Source: Ptychodera flava (taxonomy: Eukaryota; Hemichordata; Enteropneusta; Ptychoderidae). From it: a stretch of DNA of 64,000 nucleotides. The stretch lies in the NCBI RefSeq assembly GCF_041260155.1, contig NC_091944.1, forward strand, positions 28,400,332 through 28,464,331, written 5' to 3'. The notes beneath the pieces were generated by a model. That model was not told the origin of the DNA. It saw nothing but the letters and a program-made list of their open reading frames with translations, and did no database searches. Positions 10,298-21,570 of the stretch are shown piece after piece (position 1 is the first letter of the stretch; each line of letters starts with the position of its first letter). Position numbers and translations under genes: made by a program.

Positions 10298-10901
10298 ATG
10301 TCAATATACGTAACCCCACCATTCAACATGATTATAACTGGACCGACATATTCTGGCAAAACAGAATTTATGTTGGACCTCCTCACCGGTCCGTACTTAA
10401 GGAAATTCGAATATGTGATATTCATTTGCCCAACATTCATGAATAATAAAGCGTATAATAGAAGATTCATTTTCACCGATGATAATGTGTTTATATTCCA
10501 GTCGGACTCGATGCAGTGGATGATACATTAACCTACGTGCATAAAGAATGGGCCGGCACGAACACTTTAATAATCCTCGACGACTGCGCCTCGTCCAAAG
10601 ATATGAAGAAGCGCAGTAACGTTTTAGTCCAACTTGGTTTCAGCGCAAGACATGACGGATTATCTGTCTGGGTTCTGACTCAACAATATACTAGTATTAG
10701 TAAACCATTAGGGAAAACATACAGATGTTAGTACTATTTTACACACCGAACAAGATAGACAACAAAACTATTATAAAAGAATATGGAATGGAGGTGTCAG
10801 AACGGGAAGCCGTGGGCCTAATCAAGCAATTGAAATCCAGGCCATTCAGTAAACTAGTATTTCGTTTACGGAATCCGTACGACATAAAATTATTCGTATA
10901 A
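10298..10901 (+). pseudogene. Polinton packaging ATPase, FtsK/HerA (A32) type (broken)
   Basis: Walker A 'ITGPTYSGKTEF' lies within the first 25 residues, and a Walker B strand 'TLIILDDCASS' is followed by the sensor-like '...WVLTQQYTS'. This layout is that of the A32-like genome-packaging ATPase found in Polintons, adintoviruses and virophages. It translocates DNA into the capsid. A GTATATAG element at 10274 precedes the start. The gene is broken. Confidence 0.75.
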
Positions 10902-10911
10902 TATAACAATT

Positions 10912-12014
10912 ATGGAAGCTGAAGCCGAAGGAACTCTTAGAGAATTATATTACAACCCGAAAATGGTTTTGGAGGTGTACAAAAATTGTATGACGCAGCA
11001 CGGGCCAGCGGACTCCACGTCACTAAGAAAGAGGTGAAGGACTGGTTAAAAACTCAGCTAACTTATAATCTACATAAACCGGTACCTCGTTCTCATGCTA
11101 CGGGCGTCCGACGCGTTTTTGTAACATCGATAGACTCACAGTGGCAAGCAGACCTTGTGGAATTCCCTGCAGCATTCGCAAAAGAGAATCATAACATTCG
11201 ATACATGCTAACAGTAATCGATGTACTCAGTAAATATGCCTGGGCTAGGCCAATACAGTCAAAAACGGCCGATGACACTCTGAAGGCACTACAAGATGTG
11301 ATTAAGAAATCTGGGAGAAGACCCGACAAACTTCAGACAGATGAGGGCGGGAATTTACTAATCGAAAAATGCAGGGGTGGCTCCAGGAGTCAGGCATTCA
11401 TTGGTTTCACACCTACAGTGACAAAAAAGCTAGCGTCGTTGAACGTTTTAATCGGACCCTCAAGACGATGATGTGGAAATACTTTACATACAGACAGACA
11501 CGTGAATGGCTTTCTATTCTACCCCCACCTTCTCGAGAATTACAATAACACCGTTCACGGAAGTATCAAAATGAAACCCAGGGACGTAACAGAGGAGAAC
11601 GATTGGCAGGCATTTTATACACTATTCAGTCCTGAGTTGGCAGCCGGGGGAGTTGACCCTGAATTCAAGCCGGGAGAACGTGTCCGAATTACAAAATACA
11701 AGACCACTTTTAAGAAAGGATATTTGCCAAATTGGACAGAGGAGATTTTCGTAGTTTCAAAAGTTGTGTACGCAGCTGGCTTGGGAACACCACCAGTTTA
11801 CAAAATAAAAGATCTGAATGGAGAGGAAATACTCGGCACTTTCTATTCTGATGAACTTCAGAGCGCCCGGGGAGCCGACGAGCTGTACAGAGTAGAACGA
11901 ATTTTGAAGACGAAAAAAATTAGAGGAAAGAAATATTATCTGATAAAATGGAAAGGTTATCCAGAAAGTTTCAATAGTTGGGAGCCGGAGGAAAATGTTA
12001 TTAGAACTTCGTAA
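10912..12014 (+). pseudogene. Polinton integrase, retroviral-type with chromodomain (broken)
   Basis: The RVE catalytic core is visible: first Asp in 'SQWQADLVEF', second Asp in 'DKLQTDEGG'. The C-terminal 50 residues are a clear chromodomain ('YRVERILKTKKIRGKKYYLI', 'WKGYPESFNSWEPEENV'). Polinton integrases join the TIR ends to host DNA with 6-bp duplications, as seen here; the chromodomain is thought to tether to chromatin. It lies 10 bp after the packaging ATPase, same strand. The gene is broken. Confidence 0.8.
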
Positions 12015-12115
12015 GTTCCTGTCCATGGTACTACGTAAGTACTTCGTAAGTTCCTGTCCATGGTACTTGTCAAGTACTACGTAAGTACTAACGTAAGTAT
12101 TTACGAAAGTTATTC
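12007..12115. repeat. Short direct repeats / GTAC-rich array between convergent genes
   Basis: The phrase 'gtaagttcctgtccatggta' occurs at 12011 and again at 12047 (36-bp step), followed by palindromic GTACTACGTAAGTAC-like units. It fills the gap between the integrase (plus) and the kinase/exonuclease gene (minus). 12116..12229 holds nothing further that I recognise. Confidence 0.7.
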
Positions 12116-12229
12116 AATAAGTACCATGGAAAAAGTCTTAATTTCTTGAAAGCCGAAAGTGTCAGTTTACCACCCCACTTCCACCCCCCACCTGGCCAAG
12201 TATTTATCATGTACTGTCGTAAGTAATGT

Positions 12230-13301
12230 TCACTTATTGCATCTTTTTCGGCCGTATGGGATGAGGTGGGGGCCCCTCAGTTCCTCCGGAGGACATATTA
12301 AGTTTGCAAGATCTTCAAAACGACTTCTCATGTTACCACAGTCCGTTCTTTCGAGTCCCCCTTGTTCAGCTTTATCGATAAGTTCTGGTTGAAGTATAAT
12401 GTACACAACTGACATAAGCCATAGACAAGTAACTTCAAAGTCCGGTGTTACAGAACCGTAGGGTTTCATAATGTCAAGTGCTCGTAGGTCAAACGAAGCA
12501 TTATAAGCACACACAGATTCACAAGCGTTAAGAAGTTTGTGTAGGTTCTTTAGTGAGACTCGAGGTTGTTCTAGTTGTTCTTGACCAGGTGGGAAGTACG
12601 CTTTTTCAAGTTCACCTTCGGAAAAACCGTCATAAAAATCCCTGGCTGCCGCCGCTCCATGCAATTCCAAAGTCAAAAGCTCGTGGATATTCTACTGGTC
12701 CGACTGTCTCGGTATCAATTGTTGGATTAAGTATATTCTTGAGAACGAGGGGGGTAAGAGCGTTCCGAATTACCAAACATGGAAGTCTGTAGTCGTGGCA
12801 AATTTCTAAGAAAGTCTGTTTGAACTTATTGTGAATCTCTTCTAGTTCTTCTAAGGCGGCTATTTCGTACGACCTGGCTCGAGTCAACACATTCCGCCTG
12901 CAATAATCCCAAGGCATATCTTTGAATATGATAATGAAACTGGGTAAATGGTCAAATGCTCTAGAAACAATCTTTTTTTCTTCCGTTGCCACGGAAACGC
13001 CCCGGATTCGAGAAAAAGTCAGATGTTGAATTATGGAAGAGTCACAAATAATGTATTGTTCTGAAGGGAGGGGGGAGGAGGAAACCTCCTCCCTCCTCCT
13101 CCCAGCCTGACATTGTAAACTAAGCGTATGTTCTATAAACTGGTTCTGAAAATCAGCAATCGAAACGTGGCGCCCATTATAAAAGTCGGCAATGTTGCTG
13201 GAAAAACTAGTGTCAAATTCTGGTACGTGATACGGATCCAAATTTATTGCATCGTAACTCTTACCACTTCCAGTTGGTCCATTTATGAATATGTATGACA
13301 T
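12230..13301 (-). pseudogene. Polinton P-loop kinase plus exonuclease-type gene (broken)
   Basis: N-terminal part starts MSYIFINGPTGSGKSYDAIN, a P-loop (GPTGSGKS), then a 'IICDSSIIQH' strand and 'IIIFKDMPWDYCRRN', like the deoxynucleoside/thymidylate kinase fold. The C-terminal part has 'CAYNASFDLRALD', the ExoII-type motif of DnaQ-like DEDD exonucleases, preceded by a strand 'YPRAFDFGI' where an ExoI motif would lie. Whether both parts form one protein in the living family is inference from their continuous arrangement. Nucleotide supply plus proofreading or end-processing is a plausible pairing for a replicating element. The gene is broken. Confidence 0.5.
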
Positions 13302-13370
13302 TTTAGGATACTATATCATAGAAAAAAATTTTTTAAAATTATTTTTTATTAAGATATATACGATAAGACA

Positions 13371-14131
13371 ATGACAATCCTTTCTATTTCAACTGCAATA
13401 AAAATACTTGAAACCGGAGAAAACATCAAAATTGATGATGGAGGCAAATTAGTATTTGGTGAATATGTAGATCCTTTCATATACGTAGACAGTGAGCTAG
13501 AAGTAGTTTTCAACATCGGACCTAAATATGGTTCGGGAGGAGATCCAGCTACATGTGATGGGGTGGTGTGTCAGTTGGCAACTGAGTCTTCAAAAGTTTA
13601 CTGATTTAATAATATTCCGTACCCTAGGTGAAAGTTTCGATGCATCTACTGCTAAAAGTTATGCTCTAAGCCTGGCCGCTCACTCCAAGAATACTACTGG
13701 ATTTTACAATCCATCTAAAGTGTATCAGAAGCGAGGGAGCGGGGCGCAGCCGGGCATGAGGTATTTTAAATTTCAGTTTAAAAGAGGGAGAGGGAGAGGG
13801 AGAAATCACGATTTCGCTACATGTATTGATATGGTTCAAGAAATTGACTGCGGTTTTAAAACAGTGAGTCCGTACTACCAGTCCGAGAAAATCCTGCTAT
13901 TGTACCTCGTAATATCCGAAAAGGTAGTAAGATAGAATTCTTAGCATTTAAACCGCGCTTAAGTAAGCGTGCTCTTTCTTTCACTGTTGAGAGATTATAT
14001 TTTGTGCTGCGCCTAATAAACCAGAAATTCAAGATGTGGAAGAACTAGTCGACTTAGAAAGATTAGGCGAGATATATAAACAAATAAATGCTGCCAAAAA
14101 TATTATAGTGGATTTTGATGACCTATCATAG
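13371..14131 (+). pseudogene. Polinton gene of unknown function (broken)
   Basis: Opens MTILSISTAIKILETGENIK with a short beta-rich N-terminal part. The middle has a basic 'RGRGRGRNHD' stretch, and the end is acidic and helical ('DVEELVDLERLGEIYKQINA'). Position between the kinase/exonuclease gene and the polymerase, plus the basic patch, would suit a nucleic-acid-binding replication helper; that is inference. The gene is broken. It shares a promoter region with the divergent gene ending its start at 13301. Confidence 0.4.
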
Positions 14132-14187
14132 AATAATTATTTTTTCATTTTAAAAATTTTAGGATAGTATATATCATAAAGATTATT

Positions 14188-17100
14188 ATGGCCCGTCGAT
14201 TACATACAGCATTCAAGGGAGCAGTTTTACGAAAAGAATTTCCTGAAGTCAAGCGAGTCAAGGATATCGGGGAGCTGGTGGATATTGAAGGTATGGTCCA
14301 TTCGGAACGAAAGATGTACTCTGTTTTTACCGAAATGGAAGTCAAATTATCGGATCCGAAAACTGGTAATACACAACCGCGTTCATTGTATGTTAAATTA
14401 AATGATACATACACAAAAGATGTAAGAGGATCGGGATCGGATGTGGGGCAACAATTAATAGATCGCTACGATCGTATGCTTGATACAATTGAAAATGTTG
14501 AGGGTTCTGGTCTCGTTCTCGAGGAGATACTTAATTTTGAAGTAATTCTAGTAGAAGTTTTACTCGGGGCTGGGGCTGGCGCAGTCCAACTTCCCAGATG
14601 GTTAAAAAATAAGCATTGTGTGAGCGATCTGGTGCTACCTTCGGGCAGCGAGAACTGTTTTCAATACGCCATCGTAGCAAGTTTAAAGTTGGCCGACCCC
14701 GAGTTTCGTGAAAAGAAATGTGGTCAGGTAAGGAGAAAATGGAATACGTACGCCCCATTTATGGCTGACTACTGTTGGGAAGGTATTCCCACGCCCACGC
14801 CCGCCGATCTGACTGTATTCAGGCGCTTCGAGCAGCAAAATCCAGGCATCAAACTTCAAGTATTTCAGATCTACGAAAATGATCCCGCTCCCCCGTCCGA
14901 CATAACTGTGTTATATAGTGCCCCTGGCGGAGCCCCTGACGGAACGGAAGGTGAAGCCCGTTCCGAAGGTGATAGGAATCAAATAGCAAATATCTTACTG
15001 ATAGTTGGCGAAGACGGCGGCCGTTCTCACTTCGTACCAATTACTGCGGAAAATCGCCTTCGTAATTCTCGTACTAATCGAAAGAATGAGCGCAGACGGA
15101 AGTGTATTTGTCCGGTTTGTAAAAGAGGTTTTAAGTCAACAGAAGAATTAGAAAAACATCAGGTATACTGTGGAACAGACACTGCCCAGCCAGATTTTCC
15201 TAAGGAAGTGTGTCAATTTGAAGGACATCGGAAGAAGGTTCCTTCTCCTACGTCGTCTATGCAGATACTGAGGCAATTATTGAGAAGGGGACCGGCCGAC
15301 ACATTCCAATTTGTCTTTCGTATGTTATGGTGGAACGGGGGTGGGGAGGATCGCGGACCCCTTCGGAACGAGGCCGGGCCGACCCACTGTTTATGGTAAA
15401 AGAACATTCACAGGTCTCTCCTGTGTTACAGACTTTCTAAAGGATATGAAAGAACGGGCCGAGTATTATTCTAAATCGTATTATTGGAAAATAATACCGA
15501 TGAGGGATCCTTCTAATTACCGGCGCGACGGATGTGATCCAGTCTGTATTGCATGTGGAGAGCCGGCAGGATACCGAGTAGTGAAGGAGGAGGCGACATT
15601 CTATTGCGAAGGATGCCGGCCGTCGAGAACCATTCCTATCTACTTTCACAACCTCAAGGGATACGATGGTTCTTTTATTTTGAAAGAATTACATGAAATC
15701 GTTACCGAAGGAGATGATGGGGGTTCCGGACCAGAGCCTAAAATTATAGCTAAGACGAGCAATGGAGGAATTATGGGTCTCTCGAAAACATTTATTTTTC
15801 ACGCCTCAATTGTTGTTGCCGGAGGGAAGAGGGAGATAAAGAGACGTTTCTTTTCTATAAAGTTTATGGACAGTGCTCAGCTGATGATGGGGTCATTGGC
15901 GAAGTTGGCAAAAACTGTGCCGGACCACGGATGGACGGCAGTACCACTTACGTACCCGGACATTCAAAGGGCGAAAGGTTTCTTCCCCTACGAATATTTA
16001 GACTCGGTTGACAGACTGGGAGAGGAGGAGCTCCGGAGAGGGGGGAATTTTATAGCGAATTGACGGAAGAGGGGATTTCTGAGTCTGATTACGAACATGC
16101 TTTGCGAGTATGGGATGAAGTTGGATGTCGTACGATTAAAGATTATATGGAATTCTATTGTGAGACGGATGTTCTACTTCTTGCAAATATATTCGAAAAT
16201 TTTCGCGACACATGTTTAGAAGCATATAAGTTAGATCCGGCCCATACATGTCAGCGCCTGGCTTGACATGGGATGCTATGTTACTTTACACGGGTAATAA
16301 GTTTGGACTCATTCAAGATGCTGAGCAGATGACTTTCGTACAACGGGGAATTAGAGGTGGTATCAGCCAGTGTAATATTCATTATTTACAGACAAATCAT
16401 CCTGCTTACGCTGGCCCCGCCGGCGGGAATTACGATCCGGAGAAGCCGGTGACCGAAATAAAATATCTCGATGCAAACAATCTCTACGGCTGGGCAATGA
16501 GTCAGGCAATGCCTACGGGCGGACTTCATTGGATGACGATGGAAGAGTGGGAGAATGGGAAGAAGGGGGCGGAGCGGGGGGCGGAGCCGGCGGAGCGTGG
16601 GGACCCGGCGCCACCTTTCCACCAAGTTTTCTAGAAGTAGACTTAGAATACCCAGCCGAATTACATGAAGAACACAGCGATTTGCCATTAGCACCACATC
16701 ACTATGAATTTCCGAGGCAGGGCGGTCGACTGATTACAAGTGTGATGGATAGAGAGAGATACGTCTTCACTACAAGTTGCTGGAATTCTATCTTCGGATG
16801 GGAATGAGATTGAAAAAGATTTATCGGGTGCTTGCTTTCGATGAAGCTCCATGTCTCGCGAAATATATTGACTTAACACTAAAATGAGGACAAAGGGGAG
16901 GACAGATTTCGAAAAGAATTTCTATAAGCTGATGAATAATGCAATGTTCGGTAAGACAATAGAAGATGTTCGAAAGTACAGAGACTTTAAATTTGTTTCG
17001 GACTGGAACGGCACGGATAGTGGACGTAAAAAAGATTCAGAAGTATAATCCAAAGATGAAACATATAACTTTCATAACTTCCGAAGAGGATGGCGATTCC

Positions 17101-17672
17101 TGCGACAGTGCCCTACTGGAACTGAAAACGGATGAGCATAGATATGTAAAACCAGTTTTCATCGGCGCCGCAGTACTGGAACTTTCTAAGCTGCTTATGT
17201 ATGAGACGCATTACAATTACTTTCGGGCCAAGTTCCCTGGAATACGATTAGCCTACATGGATACTGACAGTTTTGTTTACAGTGTGCCGATACCGAACGC
17301 CTCCCCGGACGTAACTTTCAATGATATAGTTCGGGAAGATGTGGAAAAGAATGGTGAGAAGTCTATATATGATACTAGTGGGATGAGTGGGCCCAACTTT
17401 CCGAAGATTAATAAAAAGTGATAGGTAAATTTAAAGATGAGTTGAATGGTGAACCTATTCTTGATTTTGTTGGCATACGCTCGAAAGTGTATGCTTTTCG
17501 AACTCCAACTTCGGAGACGAAAAAAAATAAAGGGGTGAAAGATGTTTGTGTTAGAAAACATTTGAACTTTGAAGATTATAAAGATCTGTTTGAAACTGGG
17601 AAGAAGCCGGAGCCGGCACAGTTTGTACAGTTTGTACGGAAAAGGCTGGAGAAATCCGTAGTGAAAGCGTAG
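14188..17672 (+). pseudogene. Polinton protein-primed DNA polymerase B (broken)
   Basis: Family-B DNA polymerase that replicates the element using a protein primer. In order: a leader; a domain with 'SENCFQYAIVASL' and later 'SHFVPIT', giving a Cys/His pair; a C2H2-type finger 'CPVCKRGF...EKHQVYC'; the exonuclease domain ('YFHNLKGYDGSFI'); palm motif A 'YLDANNLYGWAMSQAMP'; motif B region '[12 protein letters not shown]'; motif C 'MDTDSFVY'; and the closing 'FVGIRSKVYAF'. All are Polinton POLB landmarks. Length of about 1,150 codons suits the family. The gene is broken in several places. Confidence 0.85.
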
Positions 17673-17679
17673 TAAAATT

Positions 17680-17799
17680 ATGATGGCGCCGAATGATATC
17701 AAACGTGTGCAGCTATATAATCCAGACACGGGCGAATGGTTGGCAGAAACATGGCCGATAGGACGGACGACGGGTCATGGTTACGGTTTAAAATTGTAA
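17680..17799 (+). CDS. Small ORF, 39 aa, between polymerase and capsid
   Basis: ATG at 17680 to TAA at 17797..17799, eight bases after the polymerase stop and overlapping the 3' end of the capsid gene by 12 bp. The peptide (MMAPNDIKRVQLYNPDTGEW...) reads as a compact beta hairpin with a Gly/His/Tyr end 'TTGHGYGLKL'. Too short to test by eye, but position and clean framing make it a candidate gene. Confidence 0.35.
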   Translation: MMAPNDIKRVQLYNPDTGEWLAETWPIGRTTGHGYGLKL

Positions 17800-19048
17800 A
17801 GACATTAATCTACTATTTTCAACAGTGACCTGGGCATCACTGATAACATAAATGTGGGCAAATATATTATCATTGTGAGCGTCATCGCCAACCCACGCGG
17901 TATCTTTCTTCAGGATCTCAAGTTGAATTCCGTCCTTTGTGTTCATTACTTTTAAACCATTTCCATGAAACTCAATATCTTTAAAACTACGCAGATCGAT
18001 AAACAGACAGAATTTATTCTTCAAATAATCGGCCTCATCTATATCAATTTCACACCAATCTTTATCTTCAGCAAAATACCGTCGCACCTCTCGCCAAAAT
18101 TGTCTTGGTATCATCTTCTGAGCGTATACTTTATTTGCAATGCCTTCGATTGATACAGACACAGATTCAATGGAGGGGTTAAAGAAAAGTTCACTGTTCA
18201 GTTCTGACTGATTCTGATTTTAGTGAAGAGTATAGCGATACCTCTAATGCTACGTCGTGGTACATTTATATTTTCATTGATAACCGTGTCCGATTCTTTG
18301 AATGGGATTGTTCTAAAATAATGTATATGCTCGTAAAGGTAACTTTTTCCACCGTTGTAATAACCAGCAGTTGACCTCGCGAGATCGAGGTCAGAAATTG
18401 TCTCGTATTCCATTTGAATGTTTTTTTAATTTATAATTGGTTTAATAAACTGATTACTGACAAGTAATTGGGGGGCGGGTGCCAACGTAATTTCCCATTC
18501 GATATGACTCCCTAACGCTGATGGATATGCAACTCCATGGCCTGTTATGAGGGGGTGAGTGAGACGAATAGCATATTTTGTTTTATATGTGTCGAAAAGT
18601 AACTTATCGCCCACGACGGCGGCATCTGCATCGGTCGAACCGCTTCTTATTTTCTTAGATTTTCGTTCTGAATTCCATACAGTGTCATGTTCGTTCTCTC
18701 CTTTTTATGTTTGAAGAGATCGCGATAACATTCAATAAGGTTATATTTATTCAAATCGAAAAGTGTCTGGCCCTCAAATGTGAGTTTCATACGCTCCACC
18801 AAATTTTTTGCAACATTTTGTACTACACGGGTAGTTCCACCTCCCATTACTTCGAGATCAAAAACCAGGTCGAAAGTATCTGGAACTAAGAGTACTCCGC
18901 TTTCTAACTTTGGACATCGTATGATAAGTGTCTGGCCTGGATCTGCCTCACTTGGATTATGAGCAATCACGTGATGAGTTCTTTCTGACTTCGTTCCATT
19001 CGGTATTCGGTTGGTGAAAGTCGGTGATAATGTTCTATCGTACCCCAT
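17788..19048 (-). pseudogene. Polinton major capsid protein, double jelly roll (broken)
   Basis: Start MGYDRTLSPTFTNRIPNG. Family landmarks in order: 'TRVVQNVAKNLVERMKLTF', 'DLFKHKKERTNM', 'EWEITLAPAPQLLVS', 'LEYETI'-type strand, 'SYLYEHIHYFRTIPF', 'ESDTVINENINVPRRSIRGI', 'LFIDLRSFKD', 'DGIQLEI', and the closing 'VISDAQVTVENSRLMSLQF'. These match the major capsid protein of cnidarian-type Polintons/adintoviruses as I know it, about 420 residues. It would build the icosahedral shell with the penton at 6506..7237. The gene is broken. A TATATAC element lies about 15 bp before the start. Confidence 0.8.
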
Positions 19049-19163
19049 TTTCGTGTAATGTATATAGTAGAAGAAAAAAAGAAATTACAGTTGAAAAGAA
19101 AATTAATCACATCTTAAGTTTCACTTCGTGTATATAAATTACTTAGAAGAAAAAAAATTCAAA

Positions 19164-19514
19164 TCACATCTTTACGTAAATATTTCCGTCTGCCTGAAAG
19201 ATAAATCGATTGCCTGTGTCGCGAATCAATCGAAGGACCCAATATTCTTGGAGATGATGAGCCTCTTGGTCATCCTCAGTATCCTGGAATACAGCTATGA
19301 ATTCTAGTCGCTTAAAGAAGTTAGTCTTCTGACATTCCTTCACGAAAGCTAAAATGTTATGATATAGATTATCATCTTTGAGTCGGACACCTGGATTTGC
19401 TCGAAGGATATGGCGATTTACCCGCCGAAGTTTGCACCATTCCAATTCGACAGAGAAACCAAACAGGTCTTTATTTTTAGAAAGAAACTTTGCAATATTC
19501 TTTTCACCAAACAT
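19164..19514 (-). CDS. Polinton gene of unknown function, 116 aa
   Basis: One open frame, MFGEKNIAKFLSKNKDLFGF..., mixed alpha/beta, with 'FKRLEFIAVFQDTEDDQEA' and 'YWVLRLIRDTGNRFIFQADG'. No transmembrane segment, no finger and no catalytic triad that I can see. It lies between the capsid gene and the coiled-coil membrane gene, all on the minus strand, so a virion role is possible. Looks whole. Confidence 0.5.
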   Translation of the reverse strand: MFGEKNIAKFLSKNKDLFGFSVELEWCKLRRVNRHILRANPGVRLKDDNLYHNILAFVKECQKTNFFKRLEFIAVFQDTEDDQEAHHLQEYWVLRLIRDTGNRFIFQADGNIYVKM

Positions 19515-19559
19515 GTTGATGCCGTAGGGGTGTCATATATTAATACATAATTTTATTTA

Positions 19560-20726
19560 TAATGACTAATGTTAAACCAGTTAAAAATATCCATAGCTGT
19601 TCTCCGACAAATCCGACAACCGATCCTGCTGTTTTTAATAGAAAACTGACGAGGGAGCCGATTAAACCTGGTATTGCAGCAGCACTTTTTGCGGCCAAGG
19701 TTTTTAACCATTCGCCAAATTGCTTTACAATTTCTTTCGCTTTGTATATACTTTGGGTGGACCTGAACCAGACCCGCCAGTTCCTCCTCCCCCTCCTCCT
19801 CTAGTCACAGCCAGGGCAATTGTTGATATTGTCATTCCAAGGGCAGTTAGTATTGCAGCGATTGTAATACCATTTCGTTTAAATAACTCTGTCAGCTTCA
19901 GTCTCAGTGACAATTCTGGATCGGAAATTACATCACGAAGAGACCTAGTCGACGCCAGTCTTTCACGTGCCCCACTGATCATATCAAGTTGTACTTCAAT
20001 TCGATCATCAATTTTAGCTAGTCTTGTTCTGAGTTCGGTGTAAGTTCTGTCTGCTCTGACATAATTTTATCTCTTTCATTGTAAAGCTCATTAAGACGCA
20101 TATTCGCCATCTTTAATTCATCAACAAAAGCTCTGTAGTCAGGGTTTAGATTATTCCATTCATCGATTTTATTTTCGATAGTACGTATTTCATCAGCATT
20201 ATCGCTAAAATTTTCTCGTAAATCTGTTATTCTATCTCTGAGTCGTCCAATGTCGTATGGTTTCAGTCTATCGGCCGCCTTTTCATAACATTTTCGCTTC
20301 ATTATCAGTCAATTCTGATACAAAATCTGGATCTATTCCTAATATATCTTTTTTAAATTCTGCAGCTCCCTTACCTTTTATTGAGGAGGGCATTAAAGAC
20401 TTCGTGCCTTTATTTGATGTCAGCCTGGCTTCTCGATAATACAGCTCTCCATCCCTAATACTAGTATTCGTATGCATTAATTCTCGTTTATGCGCATCAG
20501 TAATCCTATTACTATCTAAGTATTGGTTAGCCATTATATCTGTAATTCGTCCTCTCTGTCCAATCAACAACTCACCTGCGGGTCTGTCGCTTGAGCCGGC
20601 CTGGAAAGTATCGGCTTCTGCAAGGACATTATCGCCAATAAAAGATGTTTCAGCAGTAGCATCATCGTCATTCAAATTTGCATTAACGAAATCCTGGAAT
20701 GGTATATCTTCTCCTCCTTCTGCCAT
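19560..20726 (-). pseudogene. Polinton coiled-coil membrane protein (broken)
   Basis: Start MAEGGEDIPFQDFVNANLND. The N-terminal 150 residues are polar; the middle is a long charged coiled coil ('RLRDRITDLRENFSDNADEI'); then 'LFKRNGITIAAILTALGMT' and 'ISTIALAV' transmembrane segment, a Gly/Pro linker, and further hydrophobic helices to the end. The 'LFxxxGxTIAAILTAxGxTIS' phrase is one I recall from related cnidarian elements. Probably a large virion membrane or spike-associated protein; function not established. The gene is broken. Confidence 0.55.
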
Positions 20727-20784
20727 ATTGTATTTCTATATTACTACAATTATTTTTTATCCCCCCTTACATATACAGTAAAAA

Positions 20785-21233
20785 ATGCACATCTCAGTTG
20801 TTGAAAGCGTTGAACAATTGGCTGATTACATAGAAAGAACAAGTGCTGCATATCGACGAAGTTACAAATTGATGGGTCGAATTGATATGGCTCTTAATAT
20901 TACTAAGGAATTCTTGTAAGTTCTGCTGTAATAGCAGCAATTCCAACAGTTCCGGTACTGTTAGCCTTAACTCCTATACCTGGCGTCGTTATTGATGTAA
21001 TACAAGGAAAAACGGGTGTAGCAAAGAGACGAGAGAAATATAAACATTATTATGTTCAATATAAACAGCTGCTTACACAAATACAAGAAAAAGGTGCAAC
21101 AACAGAGGCTCCGGGGTCAGAACTTATTCAGAACATATTCAAACAGGCATTAGAAATACAAAAACAAGAAGGATTTAGTCCACCTCTGGAGCGATATCTA
21201 CGATATTATGGATTGAATGGATATGAAAGTTAG
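20785..21233 (+). pseudogene. Polinton small hydrophobic protein next to right TIR (broken)
   Basis: Opens MHISVVESVEQLADYIERTS; a hydrophobic middle ('IAAIPTVPVLLALTPIPGV') follows, then a basic helical part and an end 'LERYLRYYGLNGYES' whose stop overlaps the first base of the TIR. The layout (helical start, hydrophobic hairpin, basic coiled coil) resembles small proteins at this end of related elements. Function unknown. Broken. Confidence 0.45.
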
Positions 21234-21570
21234 TTCGTACCGATAGGAACTTCGTGTTCAACATCAGCTAGACTCCGCGACCGGCCGGCCGGACTGACAA
21301 CGGGGTCCTTTATATAGGCTAGTTTGATGGTGATGACTCACACGGAATTTCCCGTACACCTTCGGAACGTGTATAAACATGCTCAGCAGGGAATTTCCCC
21401 GCTTAGTTCAGGACAATGCACTGCTGCGCATGCGTGAGTTCGTATATAGGTCAGGGTTATACTTTAGTTACATGGATGGTTAATTTTTCCTTCGCTTCAT
21501 GTAGATAAATGAATAAAATGGGGTGTAAAATTCTTACTTCATCCCAGTTGCCCACGTTTACTTTACTACT
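21233..21570 (-). repeat. Polinton right terminal inverted repeat
   Basis: 338 bp, reverse complement of 4593..4931 at about 98%. It holds the same TATA-like element ('tatataggc' on the plus strand at about 21312), again reading inward. Confidence 0.95.

Larger units (their letters stand above)
4593..21570. mobile_element. Polinton/Maverick, full-length virus-like DNA transposon
   Basis: Full element of 16,978 bp with 5'-AG...CT-3' ends (AGTAGTAAAG/CTTTACTACT), long terminal inverted repeats and a perfect 6-bp target duplication TTCTAA at 4587..4592 and 21571..21576; these are Polinton hallmarks. Parts: fibre-like, penton, major capsid, packaging ATPase, chromodomain integrase, protein-primed DNA polymerase B, a P-loop kinase/exonuclease gene and several small membrane or coiled-coil proteins. 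I saw no stand-alone adenovirus-type protease. TIRs differ by about six substitutions and one length change in 339 bp, roughly 2%, so the insertion is recent. As a set the frames are a fossil with roughly twenty breaks; several small genes look whole. It lies in intron 1 of the host CUB/LDLa gene. Confidence 0.95.
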
